From Tragulus kanchil (Eukaryota; Chordata; Mammalia; Artiodactyla; Tragulidae): a stretch of DNA of 64,000 nucleotides. The stretch spans positions 6,665,141-6,729,140 of the forward strand of contig JAIOJX010000025.1 of NCBI GenBank assembly GCA_022376925.1. Direction: 5' to 3'. The notes beneath the pieces are model-generated. The model did no database searches and had not been told where the DNA came from. It saw nothing but the letters and a program-made list of their open reading frames with translations. This document shows positions 1 to 12,674 of the stretch, one piece after another. The translations under genes and the position numbers were made by a program. How positions within the stretch are numbered: the first letter of the stretch is position 1; the number at the start of each line of letters is the position of its first letter.

Positions 1-84
1 ACATTTAGGTTACTTCCATATCTTAGCTATTTATTGAAAACACTACTGCACTGGCTACTGCGGAGCATGAATCCTTTTGAACAT
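1..84 (-). mobile_element. L1 ORF2/3' fragment, antisense, repeated at 1107-1190
   Basis: These 84 bases match 1107-1190 with four substitutions, all C in this copy, and belong to the L1 3' region read antisense. Similarity stops abruptly at base 85. It may be the edge of another about 1.1 kb duplication cut by the window start. Confidence 0.6.
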
Positions 85-620
85 GTGCATAGCACACATA
101 TAGTAATACACATGTATAAAAGGATGAAGTTACTTCTAAAAATAAAAAGTCATAAAATTTTAGGAATATATGTAGTTTGTAAGCAGGGAAATTAGAAGAA
201 TACAGTTGGAGAAGGGTATAAACAAGAACCCACATATATATATTGATTTTTTTTCTATAGATTTAACCTATATGGGTATATGAGTATTTAAAATATACTT
301 TATATTTTTGTATGTCTGAAATATTTTAAAATGCTTTCTTAAAAAACTTACAGTGATTAAATTTAAACTCAAATATTTTTGTGAGCTCACTTCACATAAC
401 TTGTGATCATTCATAGTTGAGAGCTTTCTCAACTAAGAAATTTAGTTGATAAAAAAGTATTTTCAATTGTTGACTTCTGAATTTGTTCCTTGGAAGAAGT
501 AGTTTACAAAATATCTTTGAGCACATGACAAAAATATAAAGAGATGAAAATTGTTTAGGAATAAGTAAGACATTTGAAGGACTAAAAAATTCATAAACAA
601 GTAATAGGTATTATAGAATA
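85..620. other. AT-rich non-coding stretch, unclassified
   Basis: No open frame with family resemblance, no clear repeat boundary and no RNA gene is seen here. The frame at 23-235 on the minus strand is short, low-complexity and hydrophobic, and is judged spurious. Confidence 0.6.
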
Positions 621-624
621 GGAA

Positions 625-880
625 AAAAGAATCACCTGTGAAGCCATCTAGTCCTGAACTTTTGTTTCTTGGGAGTTTTTAAGTGTCAGATTCAATTTCA
701 GTACTTAAAATAATTTCGGTTTCTTCCTGGTTTGTTCTTGAGAGATTGTACCTTTCTAAGAGTCCATTTTGTCTATGCTCTCCATTCTATTGGCATCTAG
801 TTGTCTGCAGTAGTCTCTTACGATTTTTCAGTGGCGTCCATTGTAATTTCTTTTTCATTTCTTTTAAAAAATATTTTATA
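625..880 (-). mobile_element. L1 ORF2 fragment, antisense (upstream of RT core)
   Basis: Read on the minus strand this matches the L1 ORF2 segment just upstream of the RT core. It is out of order with the antisense L1 that follows: it lies further 5' in L1 than the 3' UTR text starting at 881. It is therefore either a separate fragment or one broken by the next insertion. No open reading frame survives. Confidence 0.75.
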
Positions 881-2940
881 CTGGAACAAAGTCGATTAGC
901 AGTGTTCTGTTAGTTTCAGGTGTACAGCAAAGTTGTTTAGTCATATTAATATACATATATGTATCTATTCCATTTCAAATTCTTTTCCTATCAAAGTTAT
1001 TACAGAATATTGAGTAGCATTACCTGTGCATTATTTCACTCTTTTTAATGGCTGAGAAATATTCCAGTATATACAGACACCACATTATCCATTCATCTGT
1101 TGATGAACATTTAGGTTACTTCCATATCTTAGCTATTTATTGAAAACAATACTGCAGTGGATACTGAGGAGCATGAATCCTTTTGAACAATGTTTTTCTC
1201 TGGGTATTTGCCTAGGAGTAGAACTGCTGGATTACATACGACAGGCCTATTTTTTCTTTCTTAGGGAACATTTTATACTGTTATCCATAGTGGTTGCATC
1301 AATACATATTCCCACCAACAGCGTAGAAGAGTTCACCTTTCTCTACACCCTCTCCAGCATTTATAGTTTGTTAGACTCTGACTATGCCTATTTTCACTGG
1401 TGTGACATGATACCACATTGTAGTCTTCGTTTGCATTTCTCTAATAATTAATGCCTACTGGCCATCTGTATGTCTTCTTTGGAGAAATGTCTCTTAGGTC
1501 TTTTACCTATGTATTGAATTTTTTTCTGATATTGAGCTGCATATGCTATTTGTAAAATTTGGAGTCTTATCCCTTGTTAGTGGCATTGTTTGCAAATATT
1601 TTCTCCCCTTCTGTGGATTGTCTCTGTTTTGTTTATGGTTTCCCTAGCTGTGAAAGAGCTTTCGAGTTCAATTAGGTCACATTTGTTGATTTTTATTTCC
1701 ATTATTCTAGGAGAGAATGTAAGAAAGATATTCCTGCAATGTATCAGATTGTTTCATTTGCTTTTGTTGTTGAAGAATTTGATACTATCTGGTCTTACAT
1801 TTAGGTCTGTAATCCATTTTGAGTTAATTTTGTGAATCATGTTAGACAATGTTCTAGTTTCCCTTTTTTAATATGTAGATGTCCTGTTTTCTCAGCACCA
1901 TTTATTGAAGAGACTGTCTTTTCTCCATTGTTTGGTTGTGCCTCCTTTGTCTTTTATCAACTGACCATAGGTTCATGGGTTTATTTCTGGGCTTTCTCTC
2001 CTGTTCCATTAATCTATACATCTTGCTTTTGTGCTAGGACCATACTATTTTGATGACTGAGGTTTTTTAAGTATAATCTGAAGTTAAGGGGTCTTGAATT
2101 CTCTAGCTCTATTTTTCAAGACTGCTTTGGCTCTTGAGGGTCTTTTGTGTTTCCATGCAAATGCTTAAAAAAGTTTTTGTTCTAGTTCTGTAAAAATACT
2201 GTTAGTAATTTGAAGGGATTACACTGAATCTGTAGATTTATCTTCAGCAGTATAGTTATTTTGAAAATACTTTTTCTTCCAATCCAAGAACATGCTACAT
2301 GTGTCACCTTTGATTTCATCTACATGTGTCACCTTTGATTTTGTACACTAGTGTCTCCTTAGGTAGATCTATTCATAGTGTTTTTTTATGCAAAGGTAAT
2401 TAATTTCTCTTTCTGATCTTTCAGTGTAGTTTGTAGAAATGCAATAGATTCCTGTGCATTAATTTTGTATCCTTCAACTTTACCAAATTCATTCATGAGC
2501 TCTAGTAGTTTTCTAGTAGCATTTTTAGGATTTTCTATGGGTAGTATCATGTCATCTACTAACAGTGACAGTTTAACTTCTTTTCCAATTTGGATTTCTT
2601 TTATTTCTATTTCTTCTCAGACTGCTGCAGCTAGAATTTCTAAAACTATGTTGAATATAGTAGTGAGATTCAGATATCCTTATCTTGTCCCTGATCTTAA
2701 AGGAAATGTTTTCCACCTTTCCCTATTAAATGTGATGTTAGTTGTAAGTTTGTCATTTATGGCCTTTATTATGTCAAGGTATGTTCCCTTTTTGCCCACT
2801 CTCTGGACAGTTATTATCATAAATAGGTGGTGAATTTTGTCAAAAGATTTTTTTTGGCAAATATTAAGACAATCATATGGTTTTCTATTTTTCAATTTGT
2901 TGATGTGGTATATCACACTGATTATTTGTGAATATTGAAA
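881..2940 (-). mobile_element. L1 3'UTR and C-terminal ORF2, antisense, 5'-truncated
   Basis: Going up in coordinate, the sequence runs from L1 3' UTR (the stretch near 920-1010 is typical of artiodactyl L1 3' ends read antisense) through the C-terminal ORF2 region and RT domain to about 2940. Frames on both strands are interrupted many times, so this is a dead copy. It meets a plus-strand L1 at about 2941, making a large imperfect inverted repeat. Family is firm; exact ends are approximate. Confidence 0.85.
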
Positions 2941-5572
2941 AATACTGATAATTGAACACAGACGCAAAATACCCTGAATAAATACTAGCAATTTGAATCA
3001 AACAGTAGACTAAAAGGATCATAAAGCATGATTAAGTGGAAAGTATCCCAGAGATATGGGATTTTTCAATATCTGCAAATCATTCAGGGTGATAATCACA
3101 TAGTTTTTATTCAATTTGTTAATGTGGTATATATCAAGAGATGCAGAAAGAGCTTTGACAAACTTTAACACCCATTTATAATAAATGGGCATAGAGAGAA
3201 CCTACCTCAATTAATAAAGGCCATATATGACAAACCTAGGGTTAACATCCTACTCAAAGGAGAAAAGCGGAAAGCATTTCCTCTCAGATCAAGAACAAGA
3301 CAAGGGTGTACACTCTTGCCACTTATATTCAGCATAGTTTTGGAAGTTCTAGTCTCAGCAGTCTGTGAAGAGAAAAGGAAACTACACTGGAAAATAAAAA
3401 GCTAAACTGTCATTAATAGCAGATGACATGATATTGTACACAAAGTCCCAAAGGTGCTACCCAAAACAAGGGATCATCAGTGAATTTGGTAAAGTTGTAA
3501 TATACAAAATTAATACACAGAAATTGTTGCATTTCTAATACTAAAAATCAAAGCTACAAAAGATAAACAATTCCATTTATCTACAGAGAAAGAACAAAGT
3601 ACCTAAAAGTAAACCTGTATAAGGAGGCAAAAGACCTATACTTTGAAAACCATGAGTCAGTGATGAAAGAAGTCAAAAATGATACAAATGGAAAGATATA
3701 CCATGTTCTTGGATTAAATAATCAATGTTTAAAATAGCTATATACCAAAGGCAATCTATGGAGTCACTGCAATCTCTCTAAAATTCCCAAAGGCATTTTC
3801 ACAAAACTATAACAAAAAACCTTAAAATCTGCATGGAGACACAAAAGTGCAGGCAATCTTAAGAAAACAGCTGGAAAAATCAGGCACCCAGATTATACTA
3901 CAACTCAACAGTAATCAAAACACTTTAGTACTGGCGCAAACACAGACATATCAGTAAGAGAATATACAATACCCAGAAAGTAATGCATGCACATGTGATC
4001 AATCAAACCACAACTAAGGAGGTAATAATATACCCTGGAGGAAAGACAGTCTTTTTAATAATTTGTTCTGTGAAAACTGGATATCTTACATGTAAAAACT
4101 AACAAAATTATAACATTCCTTAGTATCATACACAAGAGTAAACTCAAAATGAATTAAAAACCTAAATGTAAGACTGGATGGTATGAAACTCTTTTAGGAA
4201 AACTCTTTGACATAAATCCCAGAAATATCTTTTCTGAGCTCTCTCAGAGTAATGGAAATAAAAACAGTAACCAAATGTGATCTAATTAAACTCAAATACT
4301 TTTTGCACAGCCAAGGAAGCCATCAACAGAACAAAAAAGACAATCTACAGAATGAGATAAAATATTTTCAAATGATTTGATGTTAATTTCAATAATATAC
4401 AAATAGCTCATTCAGCTCTATGTCAAAAAAATCCCAAACAACCCAGTATGAACATCGAAAAAGATCTAAATGGAAATTTCTCCAAAGAAGAAAAATAGAT
4501 GGTCAAAAGCACATGAAAAGGTGCTCTAAAATTATCAAGGAAATCCAAATCAAAATTACACTGAGGTGGGCTCCCCTGGTGGTCCAGTGGGTAAGAACAC
4601 CTCCTTGCAGTGCAAGGGGTGCCGGTTCAACCCCGGCCCTGGGAAGATCCAACGTGCCGCGGAGCGGCTGGGCCGGTGTATCTAATTACCGAGCCGGAGG
4701 TATGGAGCGCATGCACCCAGAGCTGATGCTCTGCAACAACAGAGGCCACTGCGATGGGAGGCCCACACGGGCCAAAGAACAAAGATGGATGAAAATAGAA
4801 AAAGACCAATAGAAGTGGCCCACCAGCCCACTCCCTCCCCAACCCGCCCAAATTACACTGAGGTATCAACTCATGCTAATTAGAATGACCATCATCAAAA
4901 TGTCTACCAATAATAATTGCTGGAGAGGGTGTGGAAGAAAGGGAACCGTCTTATACTGTTAGTGGGAATGTATGTTGGTGCGGGTACAATGGAAACTCTT
5001 TTTTAAAAATAAAAACATGGGATATATGTCCAAAAATAATCTGACTTGAAAAGAAATCTATGATTCAATGTTCACAGCAACATAACCAAAGCATACAACC
5101 CACGTGTATCCATTGACAAATGAGTGGATAAAGATGTGATACTTAGATACAATGGAATATTACTTAGCCATAGACAAGAATCAAATAATTCCACTTGTAG
5201 TAACATAGTTGGACTTGGAGATTATCATACTAAATGAAGTAAGTCAAAGACAAATATCATGATATCACTTACATGTGGAATCTAAAAAAATTCAATGAAT
5301 ATATTTACAAAACAGAAATACCCTCATAGGCATAGAAAACAAATTTATAGTTACCAAAGGAATAGGGAGGGACAGATAAATTTGGAATAAACAGATATAC
5401 AATAAAGACCTACCATATAACACAGGTAATTATATATAGTTTATAATAACCTATAATATAAAAGAATCTTAAAATAGATATAATATGTATAACTGAATCA
5501 CTTTGGTATACACCTGAAACACTGTAAATCAACTATGCTTCAATAAAAAATTAATTTTAAAAAACAGTTAAT
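2941..5572 (+). mobile_element. L1 ORF2 (RT onward) and 3' end, plus strand
   Basis: The element begins inside ORF2 near the RT domain and runs through the C-terminal part to an L1 3' end with an A-rich tail at 5545-5572. It is 5'-truncated and full of stops. It is split by a SINE at 4568-4849 and carries a short inverted segment at about 3095-3130. This is a normal L1 pseudogene with two later changes. Confidence 0.85.
4568..4849 (+). mobile_element. CpG-rich tRNA-derived SINE (CHR-like), perfect TSD
   Basis: The insert starts with the GGCTCCCCTGGTGGTCCAGT head shared by several SINEs in this window, with a pol III A box (TGGTCCAGTGG) and a B-box-like GGTTCAACCCC. The tRNA-unrelated body contains GCCGCGGAGCGGCTGG. 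It is flanked by a perfect 15-bp target-site duplication, AAATTACACTGAGGT, at 4553-4567 and 4850-4864, inside the host L1. The intact duplication and retained CpGs indicate fairly recent L1-mediated insertion. Long frames on both strands here are SINE artefacts. Confidence 0.92.
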
Positions 5573-5589
5573 AAATAACATGAGCAGAT

Positions 5590-5725
5590 AATAATTATCT
5601 CACATGTATTGAATGCTTCTTTTATGCTGGACACCCTTCTAAAGCATTTTACTTGTATTATTAATGCCTGTCTACCCCAAATTTATTATTTTATAGATGA
5701 AAATAATGAGAAGCAAAGACCCTCA
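5590..5725 (-). mobile_element. Probable MIR relic, antisense
   Basis: The wording around a growing-cell-count style core, with TGAATGCTT, AAAGCATTTTAC and TTTATAGATGAAAATAATGAG, resembles the MIR core and 3' part read antisense. It is strongly diverged. An L2-derived relic is the alternative. Confidence 0.5.
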
Positions 5726-7535
5726 ACAATCTGACCCCAGTGACTCTACACAATACTTTAACTTTTTGAAATACCCTCAATGGTCCTAAAATAAAAATAG
5801 ACATTCTCACCCCCAAAAAATTCTATAACAAAAAATAACACAGCTTATACACATCAATCCAAAAATTTTCTAAACATAAATAATACATTATCTGCTGTTT
5901 ATGTGTCTCCTAAGCCAATTTACAGGGCACACATATGTTAGTATTTCAATAACCATAAACAACCGATTAATCATACACTGATAGTGAAAACTTTTGAAAT
6001 TAATTCTAATAATATACAGTTGAGAAGAAATCATTTAAGACCTGTTTTCCTTGGACTAACTAAATAAACCTTAGGATCATTATTTTTCTCTCTTTAAAAT
6101 TTTAATTTTTACAGCATGCGGCCATAACAAAGATCCCATCACATAACTGTCATCCTAGCATACATAAAAAAAATTAAGATGCTTCCTTTATCTTATTTGA
6201 GCTGTTTTATAACCCACTTTTACCACTTGCTTTCCCATTAAGGCTGTCTAGATTTGCCTTCTCCACATGATATAGAAGTTTAACATAACATACATGGCTC
6301 AGTTATATTACCCTATGACACGTAAAATAAAAATTATGTCTGGAAGAAAAAAAACGTCTTCATGCTGTCCAATCCTTTGAAGTTTAACATTATGTTGTAC
6401 TAACAAGGCTGAAAGCCTTTTAAAGTTCCACCCTTTCCAAGTGATACTAGAAACACTAATTGCTAAACAGGCTAGCCTTTAAAACAGTATATACCTCAAT
6501 AAATTTTAAAATCACTTAAAACCTTACAGTGATTTCTTTGTATCTCCCCAGTCCAGACTGATGCCCTATGTGAATAATTTTGAAGACTTAGGCTCACTTG
6601 TTGTATTTACAGAAAAATAAATGTGGTTTCACCATAGCTGAGTTTTATCAGCATTTCACATTAAAAGGAAACTGACCACACTTTAGAGTATCAATCAGCT
6701 TTCATTTTGACACATAGTCACTTGGAGATTTTGTTTAGGCAAATATAACTTCAGGCAAACCAGAAATTCAAACCCAAGAAAGTTTAAAACTCTCTGCATT
6801 GAATTGGTTATTTAACATAGGTTCCTTATTCCCATAGTGGAATAATTCAGCAGCAGCATCCCTAATAACAGCAAAAAAACTGAACAAGATTATATATCAT
6901 CTAAAATATTTCAGAAACAGGTTGGAAATAAAAAATGAAAACTTATTTCCCATATACTAAGTAAAGAACTCTTCACTCTAACTTGGATCCAATAAGAATA
7001 TGGTGACAGCCTATGTCCATTTTACCAAAGGCTCAATCTCAGTTCTTTTTATGTGTACATGTGTGTAGTTGCTCAGTTGTGTCTAGGAACAGACTTGTAA
7101 CAAATTCGTATATGATCTTGTCAAAAAACTATCTTTAAACAGAAACATATGCTGAGGAACAGTGAATCTGCAAGAAAAATGATAATTTTTTAAAAAGGGA
7201 AAAATACCCAAAAAAGCTTGATTAAAATTATGCCTAAGGTAATATCAGGCTTTTGCAAGGAGGAGGCTGAAAGGTAAATTTCTAAATCATTGTTTCTGCC
7301 TTGAAACATGGGAGGTAAAGGAGAATCTAATGATGAAGCTACTCTTTCCTTGGAAGTTTTACTTGTTTGGGAAACTTACAACACTTTTCAGAAGAGATCT
7401 CAGAGAACATAAGTGAAGGGAAAACTATTAGCTCAATTACCAGAAAATAATTGGACAATTTGAAAAAAAAAGACAATGATAACCAGAAAATTCACTTCTC
7501 TAAATTCAGCAATAATAGGCAGCAGAAAAGACTAT
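5726..7535. other. AT-rich unclassified non-coding DNA
   Basis: About 1.8 kb with no family I recognise, no convincing coding frame and no RNA gene. A very short trace near 7060-7080 recalls the 3' end of Bov-type SINEs but is too short to call. Confidence 0.55.
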
Positions 7536-7540
7536 ATTCT

Positions 7541-7606
7541 ACAAATATATATATATATATATAAATAATATGTGTATGTATATATATATGTATACACACA
7601 CATATG
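7541..7606. repeat. (TA)n / (TG,CA)n microsatellite
   Basis: Alternating TA runs, then TATG and ACACAC steps, form a compound microsatellite immediately before the first large tandem duplication at 7612. Confidence 0.9.
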
Positions 7607-7611
7607 TATTA

Positions 7612-9817
7612 CCACCTATGGGATTTTCCTTAGCTTTATTTTAGTATGTGTTTTATTTCAAGGTAGCCCAACTCCTTTTAAAAAGGAGAAAATAGATATA
7701 AATAAGTATACTCTGAATTCAGTTTTTGATCATTTTAATTAAAGACGAATGACTTTTCCTTTTAGAAGAAAAATATGGAACTTACATAGGAAAATTGTCA
7801 CTAAAAGATTCATGGATATAATGTGGCAACTTAGTTCTTTAAATCTGTCTCAAATTCATGTGGAAATATACAAAGTATAAATATTGAACAAACCGTTTTA
7901 TCCAAAGCTTACAAGAATCAAATAAATTTTCTAAAAGATCTTTCCAAACAACATATTGAAATACCATCTGAGATTGGTGCCTCTAGACTAGGACTATCTT
8001 CTCACACATTTTACCTGTCCTACAAAGGTGGCATGTAGAAATAGTTAAACATGCTATTGTTTTATAATACAACATGTTATTTTTTATCCCCCTTTTAAAA
8101 TATGCTAGGGTTCAGAAACATAAATAGTTTCACACAAATAGACCATGATTTGAAGGTCTCCAATCTGGTCAATAAAATCCAGCACATTAAATGATCCAAT
8201 TTATCTCATTTACCTCCCTAAGAATAATAAAACAGTAAAGGAAATCATAATCAAGGGACAGATAACCCCTTACTTCTAACATGAAACCCCAAGGCATAGA
8301 GAGAAAGGAAGAGCTCATGTTTAGTGCTGTATTGCTAGATAAGTGTTTACTCACACAGAAGAAATTCTGCAGAAGTGCTGAGTCCTGTTCACAAAATCAG
8401 GTGGCTGTGAGTGGCTCTACATCCAATCTGTTCTGCCAATGACATAAGCCACAACTCTTTACTCTTTACATGGGAGCCCATGCTAGCAAGTACCTTCTAG
8501 GAGGAACATTTACTGCTTATATTCATAATAAGAAGGAATATTCTGCCATGACAGGGACCTTACCTGGCCTAAGTACTAAAAAAGGAATTATCCTAATTCT
8601 GTACTATTTCCCTGGGAGAAGGGCAAAGGTATAACTAGCCTCAAGAGCAATTTCACAGAAACAAAATAGAAAGCCATGTGAAGCCAAGGAACCTACCCTT
8701 TAACCCTCTTGGAGGGCCACCTATGAGATTTTCCTTAGCTTTATTTTAGTATGTGTTTTATTTCAAGGTAGCCCAACTCCTTTTAAAAAGGAGAAAATAG
8801 ATATAAATAAGTATACTCTGAATTCAGTTTTTGATCATTTTAATTAAAGACGAATGACTTTTCCTTTTAGAAGAAAAATATGGAACTTACATAGGAAAAT
8901 TGTCACTAAAAGATTCATGGATATAATGTGGCAACTTAGTTCTTTAAATCTGTCTCAAATTCATGTGGAAATATACAAAGTATAAATATTGAACAAACCG
9001 TTTTATCCAAAGCTTACAAGAATCAAATAAATTTTCTAAAAGATCTTTCCAAACAACATATTGAAATACCATCTGAGATTGGTGCCTCTAGACTAGGACT
9101 ATCTTCTCACACATTTTACCTGTCCTACAAAGGTGGCATGTAGAAATAGTTAAACATGCTATTGTTTTATAATACAACATGTTATTTTTATCCCCCTTTT
9201 AAAATATGCTAGGGTTCAGAAACATAAATAGTTTCACACAAATAGACCATGATTTGAAGGTCTCCAATCTGGTCAATAAAATCCAGCACATTAAATGATC
9301 CAATTTATCTCATTTACCTCCCTAAGAATAATAAAACAGTAAAGGAAATCATAATCAAGGGACAGATAACCCCTTACTTCTAACATGAAACCCCAAGGCA
9401 TAGAGAGAAAGGAAGAGCTCATGTTTAGTGCTGTATTGCTAGATAAGTGTTTACTCACACAGAAGAAATTCTGCAGAAGTGCTGAGTCCTGTTCACAAAA
9501 TCAGGTGGCTGTGAGTGGCTCTACATCCAATCTGTTCTGCCAATGACATAAGCCACAACTCTTTACTCTTTACATGGGAGCCCATGCTAGCAAGTACCTT
9601 CTAGGAGGAACATTTACTGCTTATATTCATAATAAGAAGGAATATTCTGCCATGACAGGGACCTTACCTGGCCTAAGTACTAAAAAAGGAATTATCCTAA
9701 TTCTGTACTATTTCCCTGGGAGAAGGGCAAAGGTATAACTAGCCTCAAGAGCAATTTCACAGAAACAAAAATAGAAAGCCATGTGAAGCCAAGGAACCTA
9801 CCCTTTAACCCTCTTGG
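7612..9817. repeat. Tandem duplication 1, period 1105 bp
   Basis: Copy 1 is 7612-8716 and copy 2 is 8717-9817. They are essentially identical. The visible differences are T-run length near 8085/9187, A-run length near 8663/9769, and one base within 10 bp of the junction. The content is unclassified AT-rich DNA, with no recognisable gene. Confidence 0.97.
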
Positions 9818-10368
9818 GCATGGGGTTTCAAATTTCTCTCTCTGTCCCTCTACTTCCTTCATTCTGTTTTATCCTTTGTGGACTGTTAGTCCTATGCACA
9901 TGCTGGAGGTTCATACTTTGGATCTTAAATATCTGAGAAACCTAATATCACTTTCAAATTTACAAGAGATAGTACTGAATACAGCATCTAGTATCAGGTG
10001 CTCCTCTCTGGTCTAATCATTTATGATGAGAAAAATAGGTATTCATAATAGATAATGGCAGTTGAGGCTTATTTCTGTAGGTCAAAAGCAGTTCAGAGAT
10101 AATGGATGTTTTACGTGGGGCAGACAACTAAAAAGTATTAAACTGAGATAGAGAAAGCTAAGTCATGTGAGATTTTAAGCCAGTTATCTCTACCTACTGT
10201 CAAGAAATAAAGGGTTACAACACTATGTAGTACTGTCTTACAGCCTGACATAAAAACCTATTCAGTTTAACTATCAAACTGTATGTACAGATATTGATAT
10301 TTGACTTATATTAGTTATATCTAGCTATACTCATCTATCAGTTGATTGATACCTTATACTCACAAATG
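9818..10368. other. Unclassified non-coding DNA
   Basis: No repeat family or credible coding frame recognised. The frame at 9783-10016 starts in duplicated DNA and shows no domain. Confidence 0.5.
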
Positions 10369-10556
10369 GATTTCCCTGGTGGCTCAGACTGTAAAGAATC
10401 TGCCTACAATGCGGGAGACCTGGGTTGAACCCTGGGAAGGGAAGATGCCCTGGAGAAGGGAGAGGCTACCCACTCCAGTATTCTCACCTGGAGAATTCCA
10501 TGGCTTGTCCACAGGTCGCAGAGTCAGATACAACTGAGCTACTTTCACATACACAT
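10369..10556 (+). mobile_element. Bov-tA SINE
   Basis: The TTTCCCTGGTGGCTCAGAC head (A box), the GGGTTGAACCC B-box region and the GGAGAAGG...CCCACTCCAGTATTC body are typical of ruminant Bov-tA. The 3' end is CAGATACAACTGAGCTAC. Small frames on both strands arise from this SINE. Confidence 0.93.
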
Positions 10557-11484
10557 AAATAGGTCGACTGATAAAAAACATGTATCTCAAATAGATCCTA
10601 TCACAATTGTCTAAAGTTCAGTTCTTTTCCAAGTAGGCCAATGCCAGGAAACTATTTAGAGGAATCTTAGTGGTGACCCTGTACTAGGTCTTTACTACCA
10701 TGCCACTGTAAAATTGAGTCATCATTTCTACAAACTCTGAACTTTCTGAATGGAGTTCTTCAACCAGTAAACAAAGCTGTTATGCATCTATGGTTTGCCT
10801 TTTGTCCACAAGGATTCTTTTTTTTTTTTTTATCCCTTGACCCTCCCCCCACCTCACAAGAAGGATTCTTTAAAGAAAACTTTATAAAATGTGTAGTTCA
10901 AGTTTAGATATACTATATATCAAAATTAAAATTAAATTTTATATTGAAATTAATATATAAACTAAAGGCATATTTATCATTACATGTCAATGAAATGAAA
11001 CTCTAAGGCAGTTTGTTAAACTGGGTTAAAAAAGAAACTATATGCTGCTAACACATTCAAAGCTGAAAGTAAAAGAATGAAAAACACATACCATAAAAAC
11101 ATTAACAAAGGCAGACGGTACTACTATACTAAAATCAGACCTGGCAGAATTTAAAGAAAGAAGTATCACTAGGCATAAGAAGCAACACCTCAGTAGCTGG
11201 CCATCACAATTCAGGTCTACTGTCTTTAGCTACCTCTCACCAAAACATGTGCTCTATAGTCATATGTCCCCATAGTATGCAGTTTCAAAATCCCTGCAGT
11301 GTATAGCAAAACTTTCAGTTCCTAGGATACATGCATTACTTTCTATTACTATTACCTCTCTGCTTATTTCAACATTCTCTATCTAGTAAGCTAGGTCAGA
11401 AGTAACAGAACAGAAATACATCACAGTTCTACTTCAGAAACATCCTCCACTGTTAACCATCACTTCCGAAAAAGTGCAGAGTAA
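10557..11484. other. Unclassified AT-rich DNA with poly-T tract
   Basis: Contains a T run at about 10818-10831 followed by a C-rich patch. No recognised family or coding frame. The same text recurs at 11747-12674 as part of duplication 2. Confidence 0.55.
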
Positions 11485-11580
11485 AGAACACTCCCAAACT
11501 CATTCTATGAGGCCATCATTGCCCTGATACCATACTCAAAGATATCATATACAAAATGAAAATTACAGGCCAATATCACT

Positions 11581-11746
11581 GTAAAGAATCTGCCTACAAT
11601 GCGGGAGACCTGGGTTGAACCCTGGGAAGGGAAGATGCCCTGGAGAAGGGAGAGGCTACCCACTCCAGTATTCTCACCTGGAGAATTCCATGGCTTGTCC
11701 ACAGGTCGCAGAGTCAGATACAACTGAGCTACTTTCACATACACAT
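11581..11746 (+). mobile_element. Headless second copy of the Bov-tA SINE
   Basis: Identical to 10391-10556 but lacking the first 22 bases, including most of the A box, because the duplication junction cuts the element. It is not an independent insertion. Confidence 0.93.
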
Positions 11747-12674
11747 AAATAGGTCGACTGATAAAAAACATGTATCTCAAATAGATCCTATCACAATTGT
11801 CTAAAGTTCAGTTCTTTTCCAAGTAGGCCAATGCCAGGAAACTATTTAGAGGAATCTTAGTGGTGACCCTGTACTAGGTCTTTACTACCATGCCACTGTA
11901 AAATTGAGTCATCATTTCTACAAACTCTGAACTTTCTGAATGGAGTTCTTCAACCAGTAAACAAAGCTGTTATGCATCTATGGTTTGCCTTTTGTCCACA
12001 AGGATTCTTTTTTTTTTTTTTATCCCTTGACCCTCCCCACCTCACAAGAAGGATTCTTTAAAGAAAACTTTATAAAATGTGTAGTTCAAGTTTAGATATA
12101 CTATATATCAAAATTAAAATTAAATTTTATATTGAAATTAATATATAAACTAAAGGCATATTTATCATTACATGTCAATGAAATGAAACTCTAAGGCAGT
12201 TTGTTAAACTGGGTTAAAAAAGAAACTATATGCTGCTAACACATTCAAAGCTGAAAGTAAAAGAATGAAAAACACATACCATAAAAACATTAACAAAGGC
12301 AGACGGTACTACTATACTAAAATCAGACCTGGCAGAATTTAAAGAAAGAAGTATCACTAGGCATAAGAAGCAACACCTCAGTAGCTGGCCATCACAATTC
12401 AGGTCTACTGTCTTTAGCTACCTCTCACCAAAACATGTGCTCTATAGTCATATGTCCCCATAGTATGCAGTTTCAAAATCCCTGCAGTGTATAGCAAAAC
12501 TTTCAGTTCCTAGGATACATGCATTACTTTCTATTACTATTACCTCTCTGCTTATTTCAACATTCTCTATCTAGTAAGCTAGGTCAGAAGTAACAGAACA
12601 GAAATACATCACAGTTCTACTTCAGAAACATCCTCCACTGTTAACCATCACTTCCGAAAAAGTGCAGAGTAAAG

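Noticed and set aside
881..5572. Single twin-primed (5'-inverted) L1
   Set aside because: Both arms contain the same ORF2 segments and both have 3' ends, so they cannot be two halves of one element.
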